Shown piece by piece: positions 29,861 through 41,764 of a DNA stretch of 64,000 nt. This stretch comes from Hydractinia symbiolongicarpus (taxonomy: Eukaryota > Cnidaria > Hydrozoa > Anthoathecata > Hydractiniidae): positions 20,485,851 through 20,549,850 of the forward strand of contig NC_079877.1 of the NCBI RefSeq assembly GCF_029227915.1, read 5' to 3'. The notes below the pieces were generated by a model. That model did not search any database, was not told where the DNA came from, and saw nothing but the letters and a program-made list of their open reading frames with translations. Each line of letters begins with the position of its first letter. The first letter of the stretch is position 1. The translations under genes were made by a program, and so were the position numbers.

Positions 29861-30970
29861 TCAAAGGTCGGGAAAAACCTAATTTAGTACCTTAGTGTAT
29901 GGAATATCAAAAATATCAAAAAAAGATTACTAAGACTACTATGACTTTTAAAAGCAGAACTCGCACCTCACCACAATTAATGATAAATTCGCCGTCATAG
30001 ACACCACATGTCGAAAAATGTGTAGCTTCCCAGGTTTCAGCCATACATTAGAGGATCATTTTACAGAAAAAACAAAATTGTTTCATCTTTGAAAAGTAAC
30101 TCAACCCATCAGGACGGAAAAAACAGTTTTTGTGGTGATATATTAATTTCGCAATCTTGCACACAATTGATACCGGCAAAAAGTCCAATGCAACTATTTC
30201 TCCTTCTGTCCCCATTTCCTTAAACAAGAGTAGAAGAAATTCGTTCCTGATACCAAAGTCAATGGTATTTACATAAATTTATTTAGTATAAATATACAAT
30301 ATATTGGAAAAAAAATCAGAAAAATACAATTAGGATTTGACATTATTTCAAGGGGTCAAAAAAAACATCTCAGCCAACTACTTTAGAATGTATGCAGCCT
30401 CAAAATGTAACAGTCTCCATTAACAAGATTTTACTGTCTACAACATCTTTTAGCCATTTCTCTCGGAATCTTGACAGTCCAGGCCTATTAGAAAATCGTA
30501 AAAGAATAATAGCTGCTATAAAGCAGTGAAACCAGAACAGAACAGTGACCACAGAATGCATAAATAAGTTTACTTTCATTATTAATCGAAAATGTGAAAG
30601 AGGTAAAAATTCGATATTTGGTGAGAGAGCTTTGCGTAAATTAGTAGTTAAAAACTTCGTCACTCGGTTTAAAGACTTAGTTAACAATTATTACACGAAA
30701 CCTTAAACAATGAGGATGAAAGTGATATTTTTTTGTCTCATAAAAGAATACCAATATGATTTAGTTATATGCAAGATTCTATAATAAATGCCTAATTGGA
30801 AACACCTATTAAGAAAGTCACAATGGCTACAGTAAAAGAATCATTTAAAGCTATATAACGTCACTGGTACATTCGTAAGTTTATTAGGATTGCCATAAAT
30901 CGTTTTTAATTTGCAGTGCACTTACACTGAACGTTTAAAATAAAATTTCAATTTTTTAAATGCATCATAC
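29861..30970. other. Stretch with no supported gene
   Basis: A minus-strand ORF at 30400-30687 is hydrophobic in the middle. It could be the terminal exon of the gene at 30971-32243, but no splice acceptor gives an open, in-phase join. Confidence 0.4.
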
Positions 30971-31599
30971 CTGTGAACCAGCTTGCTTGTTTCGAAGACA
31001 TAATATACTTTACAAGGGAAATGCTAAACACAAAAAGGTAAAACATTTAAAAAAAGTATCAAATCGAATGTCTATACATTAAGGTCTGTACAAAGGTTAA
31101 AATATGGCATGAGAGAATCTAAAAAGTTTTTAAACAAGCACTTACCTCAGGTTTGATCGTGCTTGCTTCTATAGTGAAATATACAGATACTGTTGCTCTG
31201 GGAATTGGTTTCCTTCTTGTTGGAATGCTCCACTGCACTTTAAAGCGATAACACTTGCTATACTTGCAGACATCTTCACATAAGAACTGTATGTAATATA
31301 GCCAACTAACACCTCGTTCCCAAGTCTAAGATATCACAACATGTTTCTCAGTTTCATGCAACTTAAAACATGTTGTTATCCTTGTACTTTTTTGTGGCGA
31401 AACAACATTACCAGTAATTTTTTTTCAAGGAAATTAAAATATTTGTTCACAAAATTTTTTGTTGAAAAATTCAGAGGCAAGTACATAATTTAATGGATAT
31501 TTTTTATAAATGCTAACCTAATGGGTTAATTTATAATTATTGTATTAACTTTTGCTATAAAAAGGAAATCTACATAATCAGAGTATTTTTTAACAAACA

Positions 31600-31670
<71 letters not shown>

Positions 31671-32243
31671 TTAATGTTTATAGCCACTTAAGTGTTGGAA
31701 ACACTGTTATCAATGTGGGTCCTGTGTTCTGAATATATACATTAGTTATACACAGGCATAACCTACCCAACTTCCTTTACATGGGTAGCCCCGTGGTACG
31801 AAGCGAACTCCATAACAACACGGCCATGTGTCATGTAATGTCCCAATTGATTGCATGTTTTTTTTATAATATTGAAATATTCTTAAAAGACTTTTTGGGT
31901 TATTCATGGAAAAAAAAGAATTAAGAGCGCAGTACCGCTTTTACTATGAACCACTTTCTTAGTCAAAATAATATTTGCATATACTTTAACCTACCTTTAT
32001 AAACTCTTCTATTTTTTGAAAACCCTTTTTAATTGTAAATTCGCCAATAGTAGGCCATTCAACAGTATTATATGGTTGATTAACATTTTCAATATTTTGT
32101 GTTGATTTTGAAAGTACTTCATCAATTAAACGATGAGCTTCTACAGCGTACAAGTCAACTTGAGCTACATTTTTAAAGGATTTTTCTTGAATAATGCTCA
32201 CAGCATTATTAGATTCCTTCTTAATTTCTTGCACATGTTCCAT
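30971..32243 (-). CDS. Unidentified spliced gene fragment, three exons
   Basis: Exons 32243-31995, 31325-31146 and 31023-30971 join in phase across two GT-AG introns. Exon 1 is helical and charged (MEHVQEIKKESNNAVS, YAVEAHRLIDEVLSKS) and ends TIGEFTIKKGFQKIEEFIK. Exon 2 (60 codons) reads TWERGVSWLYYIQFLCED, YRFKVQWSIPTRRKPIP and VSVYFTIEASTIKPE. Exon 3 reads HFPCKVYYVFETSKLVH and ends with a GT donor. The absence of stops and clean phases suggest a real host gene extending both ways. I do not recognise it; a beta-rich fold is suggested by exon 2. Confidence 0.6.
31601..31669 (+). repeat. (ATT)n microsatellite
   Basis: 69 bp of uninterrupted ATT, inside the intron between exons 1 and 2 of the unidentified gene. 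Such tracts also mark LINE 3' ends here, but no LINE tail is seen. Confidence 0.97.
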
Positions 32244-33009
32244 TAATGTATATCCTGCTATAGGTCATTCCACATTAGGCTGTAATAATGCAACTAAATA
32301 TATATATATATATATATTAAAACATGGTTGCTATATTCAAATATGGGCAACAGCAATGATTTGTTTCATCTTAAGAAACTTCTATGAGAAAATAATAATA
32401 AATTAATATCACTTATTTTCTTTTTTAAATATTTGCAATATATACTTCGGAACTTCCTCCTCTTATTGAACACCTTTTCATTTTAACGCAAATGCGCTTC
32501 AATTGGCTGAAATATGCATATATAAATTCTTTTTAATAGATGGCCTTAATTCATTTCTTTTTCATTAATTCCTTTCGTCACTGGCCACAAAATAAAAAAT
32601 AGTGGGGAGGATGCATAACAGTAAATGTGAAGTATATTGTTAATGGTTGTTGTTGAATAGCATGCTAAAGCAGCTACAGCATGCCAATAGTAAATTTCTT
32701 TTCAAAAACAAAATAAAACAGAATTGACAATTGTGATTTCTAGAATCAAATTCGTTATTAAATTTCTCTCCTACCAAGCACCCATTTTGTAGGTAAAAGG
32801 GGCAATAAATTAAGAATTTAATTTATACACTAAGAATGCAAGTTGAGATGACTTAACTTAAGTTAATCGCAAGTATACGGTTAGCGCCTTTTTTGCGAGT
32901 TTACACATTGGCATTTCATATTTGGTTTTCTTTCAGTCGCTTTTGCTTTCCACACGAGTGTCACAGGTCACGACTACACCATGTTTCTCTGTCAGTTTTG
33001 AGATTTTAG
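32244..33009. other. Stretch with no supported gene
   Basis: Contains a (TA)n run near 32298-32318. No coding potential seen. Confidence 0.5.
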
Positions 33010-33029
33010 TTGTACTAGTGGTGGTTGTA

Positions 33030-33195
33030 TGAGGCATGTGTTTGAAGTGTATGGTGTACGGTAGTGAGATATGGGTAGTGAAGCATGAAGATCTGGATCA
33101 TTTACAAAGGAATGATATGAAAATGGTCAGGTGGATGTGTAAGGCTGAGAGACAAAAAGAGCCCAGATGAGCTAAGAAGAGGACTAGGTAGCCGT
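33030..33195 (+). pseudogene. LINE reverse-transcriptase C-terminus, left part
   Basis: MVYGSEIWVVKHEDLDHLQR, then MKMVRWMCKAE: the post-RT region of a non-LTR retrotransposon (E-x-W...L...R-M-x-R-W-M-C pattern). One indel near 33155 shifts to the frame SPDELRRGLGS, which continues after the gypsy insertion. An old 3' fragment. Confidence 0.72.
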
Positions 33196-33303
33196 TGGAG
33201 AAAACTCATTCATTTTACTTGTAAATATATATCTTAAAAATATTAACCTAAGAATACAAGCAGTAGAATAAAGATATAACAACAGAAAGACAATAGTCCT
33301 ACA
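33196..33303 (-). repeat. Gypsy 1 LTR (3' LTR on the minus strand)
   Basis: 108 bp, + strand TGGAGAAAACTC...AGTCCTACA; the partner is at 38044-38148. Confidence 0.92.
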
Positions 33304-33407
33304 TCCCCCATGTTCGAGTGCTACCCACTCGGATAAATAAAACAAAACAAAGATATCCTCTCCCCCCTGAAAGTTAATCAACGTTCCCATGTCCCAGATT
33401 CAGGAAC

Positions 33408-35580
33408 TTATCGTGAAGGAGCACGGACATGCCAACGGGGTCGTGGTTCGTCAGGTGGGGTGTCTGGTGCATGCACCACGTCATCGACTACTACTGGAGG
33501 AGGCGCAACATCGTGTGTGCGAGACGATTCGTTACCAAATCGTGCGGAAGGATCGGAGGACAATTCGCAGGGATCGGCAATGAGCAGTGGTGATTGATGC
33601 TCTATTAAAGGAACTGTCGGCGCTAGTCGTGGAGCCGTATCGTTGGTTTGCGATGGCTCATGCAAATCAGGGAGCATCGTAGGACGAACGTTTTCTGGAA
33701 GTTGGGCGATGGTCGTCGTCATTTCGGCGAATTTACACAAGAATCGTCTGTTCCATAACGTTAGCCGACCCGAACCGTCAACTTTCACAACATATTGCTC
33801 GTGGTTTCCCAATTCCATGACAGTCCCTGACTTGTCCCATTTTTTCAGGTGTCGACCATGTTGTTTTTGTACGTAGACGCGATCTCCAATTGTCAATGGT
33901 TGTAGTGGTCGAGCGTGATCATTCAGCAGTTCCGAGGTGCAAGAGAATCGAGTACGCATAGCATCCTTCCGCTTCTCCGAAGCTTCACGCCAAGACGGTT
34001 GAACTGAAGGGTTCTAAAATTTGGCTTGTCGATTGACGAAAGAGAATGCGTCACGGATCGGTCTGCCGAAGACTACCTCCGCTGGCGAAATATTACAATC
34101 GGGATCTGGTGTGTTCCGGACTTGCAATAGTGCGCGCAGGAAACCATCGTTATCCAGAGATCCATTGGGATTAATATTTTCCATTAGGAGACGTTTACAT
34201 TTCTTTACCGCAACCTCAGCTCGACCATTTGATTGTGCAAAGTAGGCCGATGATACGCGATGACGAACTCCCCAATTCTTTAGAAACGTCGATGTGTGCG
34301 TTGCACAAAATTCCGGCCCTCCGTCACTGGATAGTTCTTCTGGAACTCCAAAGGTAGCAAATAACTTACGGAGGGCAGAAATAAGACCGTTAGCAGGGCT
34401 GTGCTTTGTGGAGCCTTGAAGACTTCGACCCAGCCGGAAAGACGATCGCCTGCCAGCAAGTAGTGAAAAACAATGAAATCGAAAAAATCTGCAAAGATTG
34501 ATTCGAACGGTGTCGAAGGTACAGTAGCCGGTACAGGAGGTGTAGCTGCTTGTGAATGGGGCGTTTCGGTTGCACGATTTACAGTTATGACGGATTGCTT
34601 GAATGTCGTTCGTCATACCAGGCCAAAAAACGATCGGCCTGGCACGAGATTCCATCGCTGATACACCTTGATGTGCTGAGTGCAACACCTGAAGCACTCT
34701 ACCGCCCAATGATGAAGGAATGACAACGTGGTCTCGGTACATAATTGAGTCATCAAGTACATGAAGGGAGTCGCGGTACTGCCAAAATTGGGACGCTTTG
34801 ACACGACGGGTACAGTCACCATCCTGGAAACTGTTCTCAAGGGATTCGCGAAGCTGACGCATAGTTGGGTCTTTTGAGGTTTCAGTTGCAATAGTGTCCC
34901 AGGATATGCTTACAACGGATAATGAGTTGTGACGGATGGAAGCAGCGAGTATGTGCTCGTCGTCGTATGGTTCCTGAGATGAGTCGTATGCAGAGGAAGG
35001 ATATCGTGACGTTGCGTCAGCCGCTCCGCTAGTCCTTCCAGGTAAGTGAGCTACATTGAAACACCAGGGTAGGGTCCGCTGCTTCAACCGGAATATCCTT
35101 GAGTTCGATATCTCGTCGAGTGTACGATCACCAAGCATCTTAACTAGGGGCTTGTGATCAGTCACTACCACGAGGTTAGTACATCCTCGTGTAAAGTACT
35201 TGGTCTGTTCTAAACCCCAAGCGACAGCAAGGCATTCGCCTTTGATCGGTGCGTACCTTAGGTGAGAGGAAACGGGATCCAGCGAGTACGATCTTCTACC
35301 TAGTAGCACAGCAATCGGGGAGTGAAACTTAGCACAAACAGTGCTTTTGTAGGAGAAAATAGCCAATCCCCTGACGGGACCAATCAGGTCGCAGACAAGT
35401 CAATCTCGACGGATCGAATATTTCGACACCATGGCGTATGGCATCAATGATGATCCCTTTGGATGAATTGAACGCAGACTCAAGTTCCGGTGTCCATTTG
35501 AAAACGCATTTCGGGCTTAGGAAAGGTTTAAATGGGGACATGATATCTCTCAACTGTGCGTAGTTTGAGACTTGGTTCAC
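33408..35580 (-). pseudogene. Gypsy 1 RNase H, integrase and C-terminal domain
   Basis: RNase H: SRLTCLRPDWSRQGIGYFLL, then RYAPIKGECLAVAWGLEQ and VVTDHKPLVKML. Integrase: H2C2 module (HSAHQGVSAMESRARPIVFW with CKSCNR), the second Asp in SDGGPEFCATHTSTFL, and the Glu in SNGRAEVAVKKCKRLL. C-terminal strand-rich domain: IGDRVYVQKQHGRHLKKWDK. The first core Asp region is frameshifted (34390-34575 carries part of it). Breaks near 35360, 34500 and 33970. Confidence 0.85.
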
Positions 35581-36910
35581 GAGGCCGAACCAGTTTCGTA
35601 TGTCGGTAGTCGACTGTGATGTAGGAAAATTACGAATAGCGTCAATGTATTTTGGAAGTGGCTCGATCGAAGTGTCAGATAAACGAAATCCAGCAAAGTC
35701 AACCGTTTTGGATGCAAACTGGAATTTATCCGGGTTGAGGACAATACCGGATTGACCGAATGAGGAACTTCATCGTCCTCCACCAGTGTTCTCGTAGGTC
35801 ATCATCATAATGGAGCGTGTCATCCACAATACGTTCTTTGCGTTCAAAATCAAAGAGGATGGCATCAAAGCGGCGATTATAGCCATCCCTCGAACCAACG
35901 AAACCTTGTGGTGTAGTACGATATCTCCATCTTCCGAACGGCGTTATGAAAGTAGTTAGGTGCCTATCGGATTCACGTAACGCTGTGGAAGCCGTTCCAA
36001 GCGTCGCTGACAGTCTTCCATGTATTTGGTGGGACACGACGAGCTAAGTTGAAAGGCGATTCGGAAGCGAAAGTTTCTCTTTGGCAATGTTTGTTTAGAG
36101 GTGAAAGATCAACAGTCCTACGTGGAGTCCCATCACGCTTTCTTGTTACGACCATGCGATGGCACCATGTTACAGGTTGACCATATGGTACCTGCTCTAT
36201 GACACCCAAGGATTCGTCTCGGCGAAGGCCCTCTTGAACTTGTTTTTTCCAGTGAACAGGGATCGTTGCCGGAGTGTGTACCGCTTTGGGGACAGCATCG
36301 GATTTGACATGAATCTCAACTGGAGGACCAGTCATGTGAGGTAACGGCCGATGGGGGCATGTGTTGAATGTTGACGCAGAGAAGTATTCGAGAAGCCATT
36401 CTTTCATGCGTGTGTTGTTTTCAGGACAGCATTCAAAAGGAAGTTCCTTAGGAAGTTCCGGCACCATGGTGCGAGGTGGGCACGAACATGTTTCTCCAGG
36501 CAGTTCAGAAGGTTTCGAACAGCCGGCATTTATGGTCCGTTGACGATCACTTCGTATTTCAGTTGGCACAGTATCTGGTGAAGATAATGCGACATTCGGG
36601 AAGTCTTTCGAAACGATATCAAGGTCCATCATGGCCTTAAATGAGAGATAAATCCCCTCGGCATGCTTACTGACATAGACGATTGTAGCACAGCTGTGTA
36701 TAGTGCCTTCTGCAGCAGTCCAGCGCAATCTTATGGGGATACTTTCCTCTATCGATATCGGTGATTTGTTAGCTGCAACCAGATCAATGGGCATAGGGAT
36801 CAGATCCTCTGTGGAAAACCCACTTTGATAAACTCCTTCAACGACCACAAGCATGCTTGTGAACCACAATCGACAAGGGCTGTGATCGTGGTAGAGCTTA
36901 CATTAGGACA
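35577..36910 (-). pseudogene. Gypsy 1 protease and reverse transcriptase
   Basis: Protease motif ALVDCGSQACLW (about 36885-36850) has the variant D-C-G-S active site, then a frame change. RT blocks: RMVVTRKRDGTPRRTVDLSP, PFGRWRYRTTPQGFVGS, and the catalytic loop IVDDTLHYDDDLREHWWR, in which V-D-D supplies the two Asp. Frame changes near 36000 and 35740. Similar VDDTLHYD loops occur in cnidarian gypsy elements (recollection). Confidence 0.85.
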
Positions 36911-36982
36911 TTTGCGTTTGAAGTGTTTATAATCAGATGGAGGTGTATATAGGTCCAATAGTACAGTTGGGTGATCCATAAA

Positions 36983-38002
36983 TCAGGATCTACGCCATTG
37001 TCCTTTAGTAAAAATGCTATGACCGAGTGCAAAATCTTTAGAACGCATTGAAGATACTTGTGCAAAGATGGCACCTGTCTCTCCTGGTTTCTTGTTAATG
37101 TTGTTGCGATTTGGGCGACGTTTGTTTCGATTGAGCCTGTAGCAGTCAATGCAGTGGTGATGTGGTTTCGAATTCCACCCCGATCTCCCCTCTGAGAACA
37201 GTGAAAAAGGCTTACCTCTGCACTCTGGGCATGGGATGGACTGGTTCCGTTGGGGTTGGTTACTTCCCTCCATGGCTTTCTTCTGATGCTTGAAGGATGA
37301 AATGCTACCAGAAGATGTGCTGGCTGGAAGCGATGGAAGAGCATTTCTGGCCATCTCTTTTGACTTAACTAATGAAATGATGTCGTTAACTGGTTTATCC
37401 AGGATACCTTGTGTACCAAGCATCTCATGTTGGTTGTCTGTATCAGCAATTCCCGAGAGTAGTACGTCTCTAGCAATGGAGTCAGTAAAGTCGACAATGT
37501 TTGTACATGTACATTGCGTTGTATAGTCACATGTTTCAGCTTTGGCACGTACCCTGGCTGCGAAAACCCTAAATTGTTCGTCACGATCCTGTTTTAAACT
37601 TATGAGCTCTGCTCTCGTTACACCAGTTGCAACAGCAATCACGGCTAGACTTTTCATTGCTGCAAGTAGTTCATTAGTGGGCTTGGAGACAATCATGGGG
37701 TCTGACTTTAAGAGACTGTCACCCAATGTCTCATCGGCGTACTGAAATAGCTGGGTAGAACATGCTGCAGGATCCAACGCAGAACCATGGACAAAAACAT
37801 CCCAGCGACGATTGAAAATGTTCCACTGTTCCTGATTTATGCCAACATCAACCTTGGGGCGCTCCAGTTTGGGCCCACGACGATGGGTAGCAGCATTCAT
37901 GCCTTTCATGAGTACAGTAGCATGGGCATTCAGAAGCGTGCATGCGACTTGTTCCGAAACATTTGGGGTGCAATACGTGCATCCATCGACTGGACATTCC
38001 AA
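36983..38002 (-). CDS. Gypsy 1 gag
   Basis: 339-codon ORF, intact. N-terminal short Cys pair (CPVDGCTYC), then a helical capsid-like region (FNRRWDVFVHG, KQDRDEQFRVFAARVRAKAE, LLSGIADTDNQHEMLG) and a basic tail with a non-canonical zinc cluster CPECRG...HHHCIDC in place of CCHC knuckles. ATG at 38002 lies about 40 bp inside the LTR. Forms the element's particle (family knowledge). Confidence 0.82.
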   Translation of the reverse strand: MECPVDGCTYCTPNVSEQVACTLLNAHATVLMKGMNAATHRRGPKLERPKVDVGINQEQWNIFNRRWDVFVHGSALDPAACSTQLFQYADETLGDSLLKSDPMIVSKPTNELLAAMKSLAVIAVATGVTRAELISLKQDRDEQFRVFAARVRAKAETCDYTTQCTCTNIVDFTDSIARDVLLSGIADTDNQHEMLGTQGILDKPVNDIISLVKSKEMARNALPSLPASTSSGSISSFKHQKKAMEGSNQPQRNQSIPCPECRGKPFSLFSEGRSGWNSKPHHHCIDCYRLNRNKRRPNRNNINKKPGETGAIFAQVSSMRSKDFALGHSIFTKGQWRRS

Positions 38003-38043
38003 CTCAATTTTTGCCGCTTCTTCTGAGTTTTATAAGGTCAACA

Positions 38044-38148
38044 TGGAGAAAACTTATTTATTTTACTTGTAAATATATATCTTATGAATGTCAACCTAAG
38101 AATACCAGTAGAATAAAGATATAACAACAGAAAGACAATAGTCCTACA
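38044..38148 (-). repeat. Gypsy 1 LTR (5' LTR on the minus strand)
   Basis: 105 bp, paired with 33196-33303; followed on the plus strand by GCCAT. Confidence 0.92.
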
Positions 38149-38360
38149 GCCATAGCATTAAAGATATTATCCAGATAAGAAGAATTAGTTGGTTGGCACA
38201 CTTTGAAAGAATATAATAAGGATAATTGGGTAGGAAAGTGATAGTTCCCGGGGCAGAGCCCAGAAGTAGACCAAGCTAGACATGGCAGCAGGTAATAAGG
38301 ACAGACTTGATGCAAAGGAATTTGAGTTTAGATCTAACACAGAGCATATCCTAAAAAGCT
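38149..38360 (+). pseudogene. LINE reverse-transcriptase C-terminus, right part
   Basis: Continues the left LINE fragment in frame: SIKDIIQIRRISWLAHFER, then a degenerate PRSRPS*TW block, which corresponds to the G-R-P-x-x-x-W end of these proteins. Confidence 0.68.
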
Positions 38361-38934
38361 CCTACCAAAAGTGTAAAAATTGAGGAAAAATTAATTTCTT
38401 AGAATGATGGAAGTGGGTAGCCACATGTTTCAGGGATCAAAAATCAAAAAAAGTAGAGCATAAGCTTGTCTTGTTAAAGAATTATAAGCTTCAATGTAAA
38501 TACAGGGATGCGGAAATTTTGTTCCAGAGCAACAAGTTGTAGTCAAATAGAATTATAAATTCAAGTTATAAGTTAAATATAAGTTATACATATAAATTCA
38601 CTTTGATCTTCACCAAGCTCTCTTAAAGTTGGTTAATAATGAATGAACAACAACTTTTGCTAATTTCTTGAAAACATCTAGCTGTCAAAATTACATTTAG
38701 GAGTTTTTTTACGTCGTGACGGAAAATCTTTGGTAGTCCCAGGAACTGTTTGACCATTAGTATTTAAATGGCTTTCTATTGCAAATGTTAAGGCCCCTGA
38801 AAGCTATAAATAACACAAGAAATACTTATAAAAATTTACCTATGTGAAGGGTTGCTTAATTGTGACGGAAAATTCGAGTTGTGATTAGAAACATTGTTTT
38901 TTTATAAAATTAAGACAACTGGATAATTTTTTTT

Positions 38935-38936
<2 letters not shown>
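38361..38936. other. Stretch with no supported gene
   Basis: AT-rich, no motif-bearing ORF. Confidence 0.5.

Positions 38937-39025
<89 letters not shown>
38937..39025 (+). repeat. (AAT)n microsatellite, left tract
   Basis: About 89 bp of TAA/AAT repeat that ends exactly where a Helitron begins. Confidence 0.97.
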
Positions 39026-39026
<1 letters not shown>

Positions 39027-39606
39027 CTATATAATAATACGCTAAGTGTGTCTGTGTGTCTGTGACAGGCAAAGTGGATGTCTCCATTTTCCTTTGATGT
39101 TGCCGAAAAATGCATGTCTAATATGTTAAATTTTATGACGTTACGACGCGACGAAAATAACACTACTTTAACGTCAATATCCTATATTAAATTAATGAAG
39201 CCATTACAGTGCACCTAAAACTTTGAGGCCAAATAACTTGGAAACGAGGTGGTGACGTCAATGATTTTTCACCGCGTGGGTAACTAGGGACCACCTAGGA
39301 CCAATTTGGGTAATCTTCCCAAACCTGGGTCCCCGAATCCGTTTCGGAATGGACGGGTTGATGACGTCATTAAAAAACCTTTAAACCCTAATATCCCTGC
39401 AACCGTTTGTCAAAAGTACATGATCCTATACATTTTCTTGATAAGCGTTTCAAGATCTATACGATGAAGGCAACAGGCACACACATTTCTGAAAAAAAAC
39501 ACTTTTTGTCTGACATGTCTCTGCTGACGTCATCAAAATTTAAATGACGGTTGTTTTTCTCTGTTATCCTGCCTAAGTGGATTTTTCCACGGGCCTTATC
39601 GACTAG
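39026..39606 (+). mobile_element. Non-autonomous Helitron, copy 2
   Basis: 581 bp from TCTATATAATAATACGC to CTAG, hairpin GTGGATTTTTCCAC at 39577-39590, inserted between A (39025) and T (39607) as Helitrons require. Closely similar to copy 1 over most of its length. Confidence 0.87.
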
Positions 39607-40306
<700 letters not shown>

Positions 40307-40377
40307 GTTAAAATGTTTCATTTGCAGTTTTGTCAATAATAGCTTATATTTTATTTTCTAAGTACAAGTAAGACTTT

Positions 40378-41640
40378 TTACTTCCATTTTCTATTCTTCG
40401 AGCATAATTGGGCATAATTAGGATTGTTAGTAAAGTCAGCAACATTCTTTCGTAAAAGTTTCAATCTACTTTCAGAAAATTTGAAAAAATATGTTATCTG
40501 TTTGATTTGATCCATCATGTTGCGGACATAATGTACAGAGCACGAATTACAGACAACTAAATTTAGGCGATGAGAAGAACAGTGTGTGTATAAAGCTAAT
40601 CTGTTTTGCTTTAAAATATGAGCCTGACAACCATTAATTTTACCAGCTACATTCCCAGCACCATCATAACATTGACCTCGACAATTCTGTATGTCAAGAG
40701 AAAGTTCATTCAAGGTTTTTAAAATGACCTTTGAAAGAGACAAACCTGAGAGCCCTTCACTACAATGAACAAACCTTATGAATTCCTCTCGCAAGCTACA
40801 ATGTTGGTCTACAAAAAGAAGTACTACTGACATTTGTTCCTTGGTAGATGTGTCGCAAGCTTCGTCACAAATTATTGAAAAAAATTTAGCTTGTTTAACT
40901 GCAGATATTATTTTGTCTGTTATATAATCACCACAACATGAAATAATTTCATTCTGTGTTTGTGGTGATAAGTAAGTTGCATTTTTTGAACAGGCTTTTA
41001 AATGATTACCTAAAGCTATATCACCCCCTCTTACTCTATAATTTAAAAGGTCAAGAAAATTGCCAACAGAATAAGGAGCATAGCCACCAACTTCAGGAAA
41101 ATCTTTTAAGTTGTCTCTGTGTCCTCTCAGGGAAATGCATAGGCAGCCACAAAGAATAACTGTATCAATAATAGCTGCTAAAAAAATTCTGTTGGCTTCT
41201 ACCTTTTTGGAATACATAGTAGATACCAGTTCATTAATTTTTTTGGTTGTACCTGACTGGTTAGTCCTTAAAGAAGTCAAAATAGAAGAGGTGTCCTTAT
41301 GAAGAGCACTTTTTTCATGTTTTTTATAGACCGAAACACTATCATTCCAGTAGTTCTGCCCCTTTGAAATAAGATAAGTAGCTAATGCAGATTTTAAATT
41401 TATTTTTTGATGCAATAATGTGCAAGGCAGACAAAACGCAGCATCCATGTGATTAGAATATGCTAGCCACGGAAATTGAGCAAACCAAACATATCGAAAT
41501 CGCCTATTAAGTTTGTCCCTAGGAAAAGTGAATCCTTGATCAGGTTTTGTTACGTTATCAACATATGTGACTATATCATGATCACTAAGGTGTGGAGCTT
41601 GCTTGTAATAAGTGCCTACATCATATTTTCAGGTGTAATA
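40378..41640 (-). pseudogene. hAT-type transposase (TTF zinc finger, DUF4371)
   Basis: The frame from about 41610 reads a TTF-type zinc-finger region (RFRYVWFAQFPWLAYS, DAAFCLPCTLLHQK, then H at KHEKSALHK). The DUF4371/hAT catalytic region follows: FSIICDEACDTSTKEQMSVV with the first Asp and CYDGAGNVAGKINGCQAH with the second (D-G-A-G-N-M/V-x-G). Then come THCSSHRLNLVV and a stop at 40378-40380. The C-terminal hAT dimerisation region is absent. One frameshift near 41615 (lost base in GAAAAT(A)GATGTA). Family knowledge: hAT transposases cut and paste with 8-bp duplications. Confidence 0.85.
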
Positions 41641-41764
41641 GGTTTTAACTTAGCATTTCCTTTGACAAAAAAGTTTTTAAAGTTAAAGGTTGGCTTTTTT
41701 GAAATGGAAGAAGTCTCCTCATTAGTGCCAGAAGTACCACATTGATTAACTAATGTTGTTTGGC

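Larger units (their letters stand above)
33196..38148 (-). mobile_element. Ty3/gypsy retrotransposon 1, full length, degenerate
   Basis: LTRs 33196-33303 and 38044-38148 (TG...CA ends as read on either strand) enclose gag, protease, RT, RNase H, integrase in gypsy order on the minus strand, about 4.95 kb. Flanks GCCGT (33191-33195) and GCCAT (38149-38153) are a 5-bp target duplication with one later change; removing one copy restores the LINE frame. Several frameshifts inactivate pol. LTRs differ at several positions, so the insertion is older than the BEL element. Confidence 0.92.

Noticed and set aside
33389-33876. Plus-strand ORFs over the gypsy 1 3' end
   Set aside because: Antisense shadows of the integrase C-terminal domain.
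38020-38043. Gypsy 1 primer-binding site
   Set aside because: The sequence after the minus-strand 5' LTR (TGTTGACC...) does not start TGG and fits no tRNA end I can name, so no call was made.
38885-39163. Minus-strand ORF with a poly-leucine run
   Set aside because: It is the translation of the (AAT)n microsatellite and Helitron start; no real coding signal.
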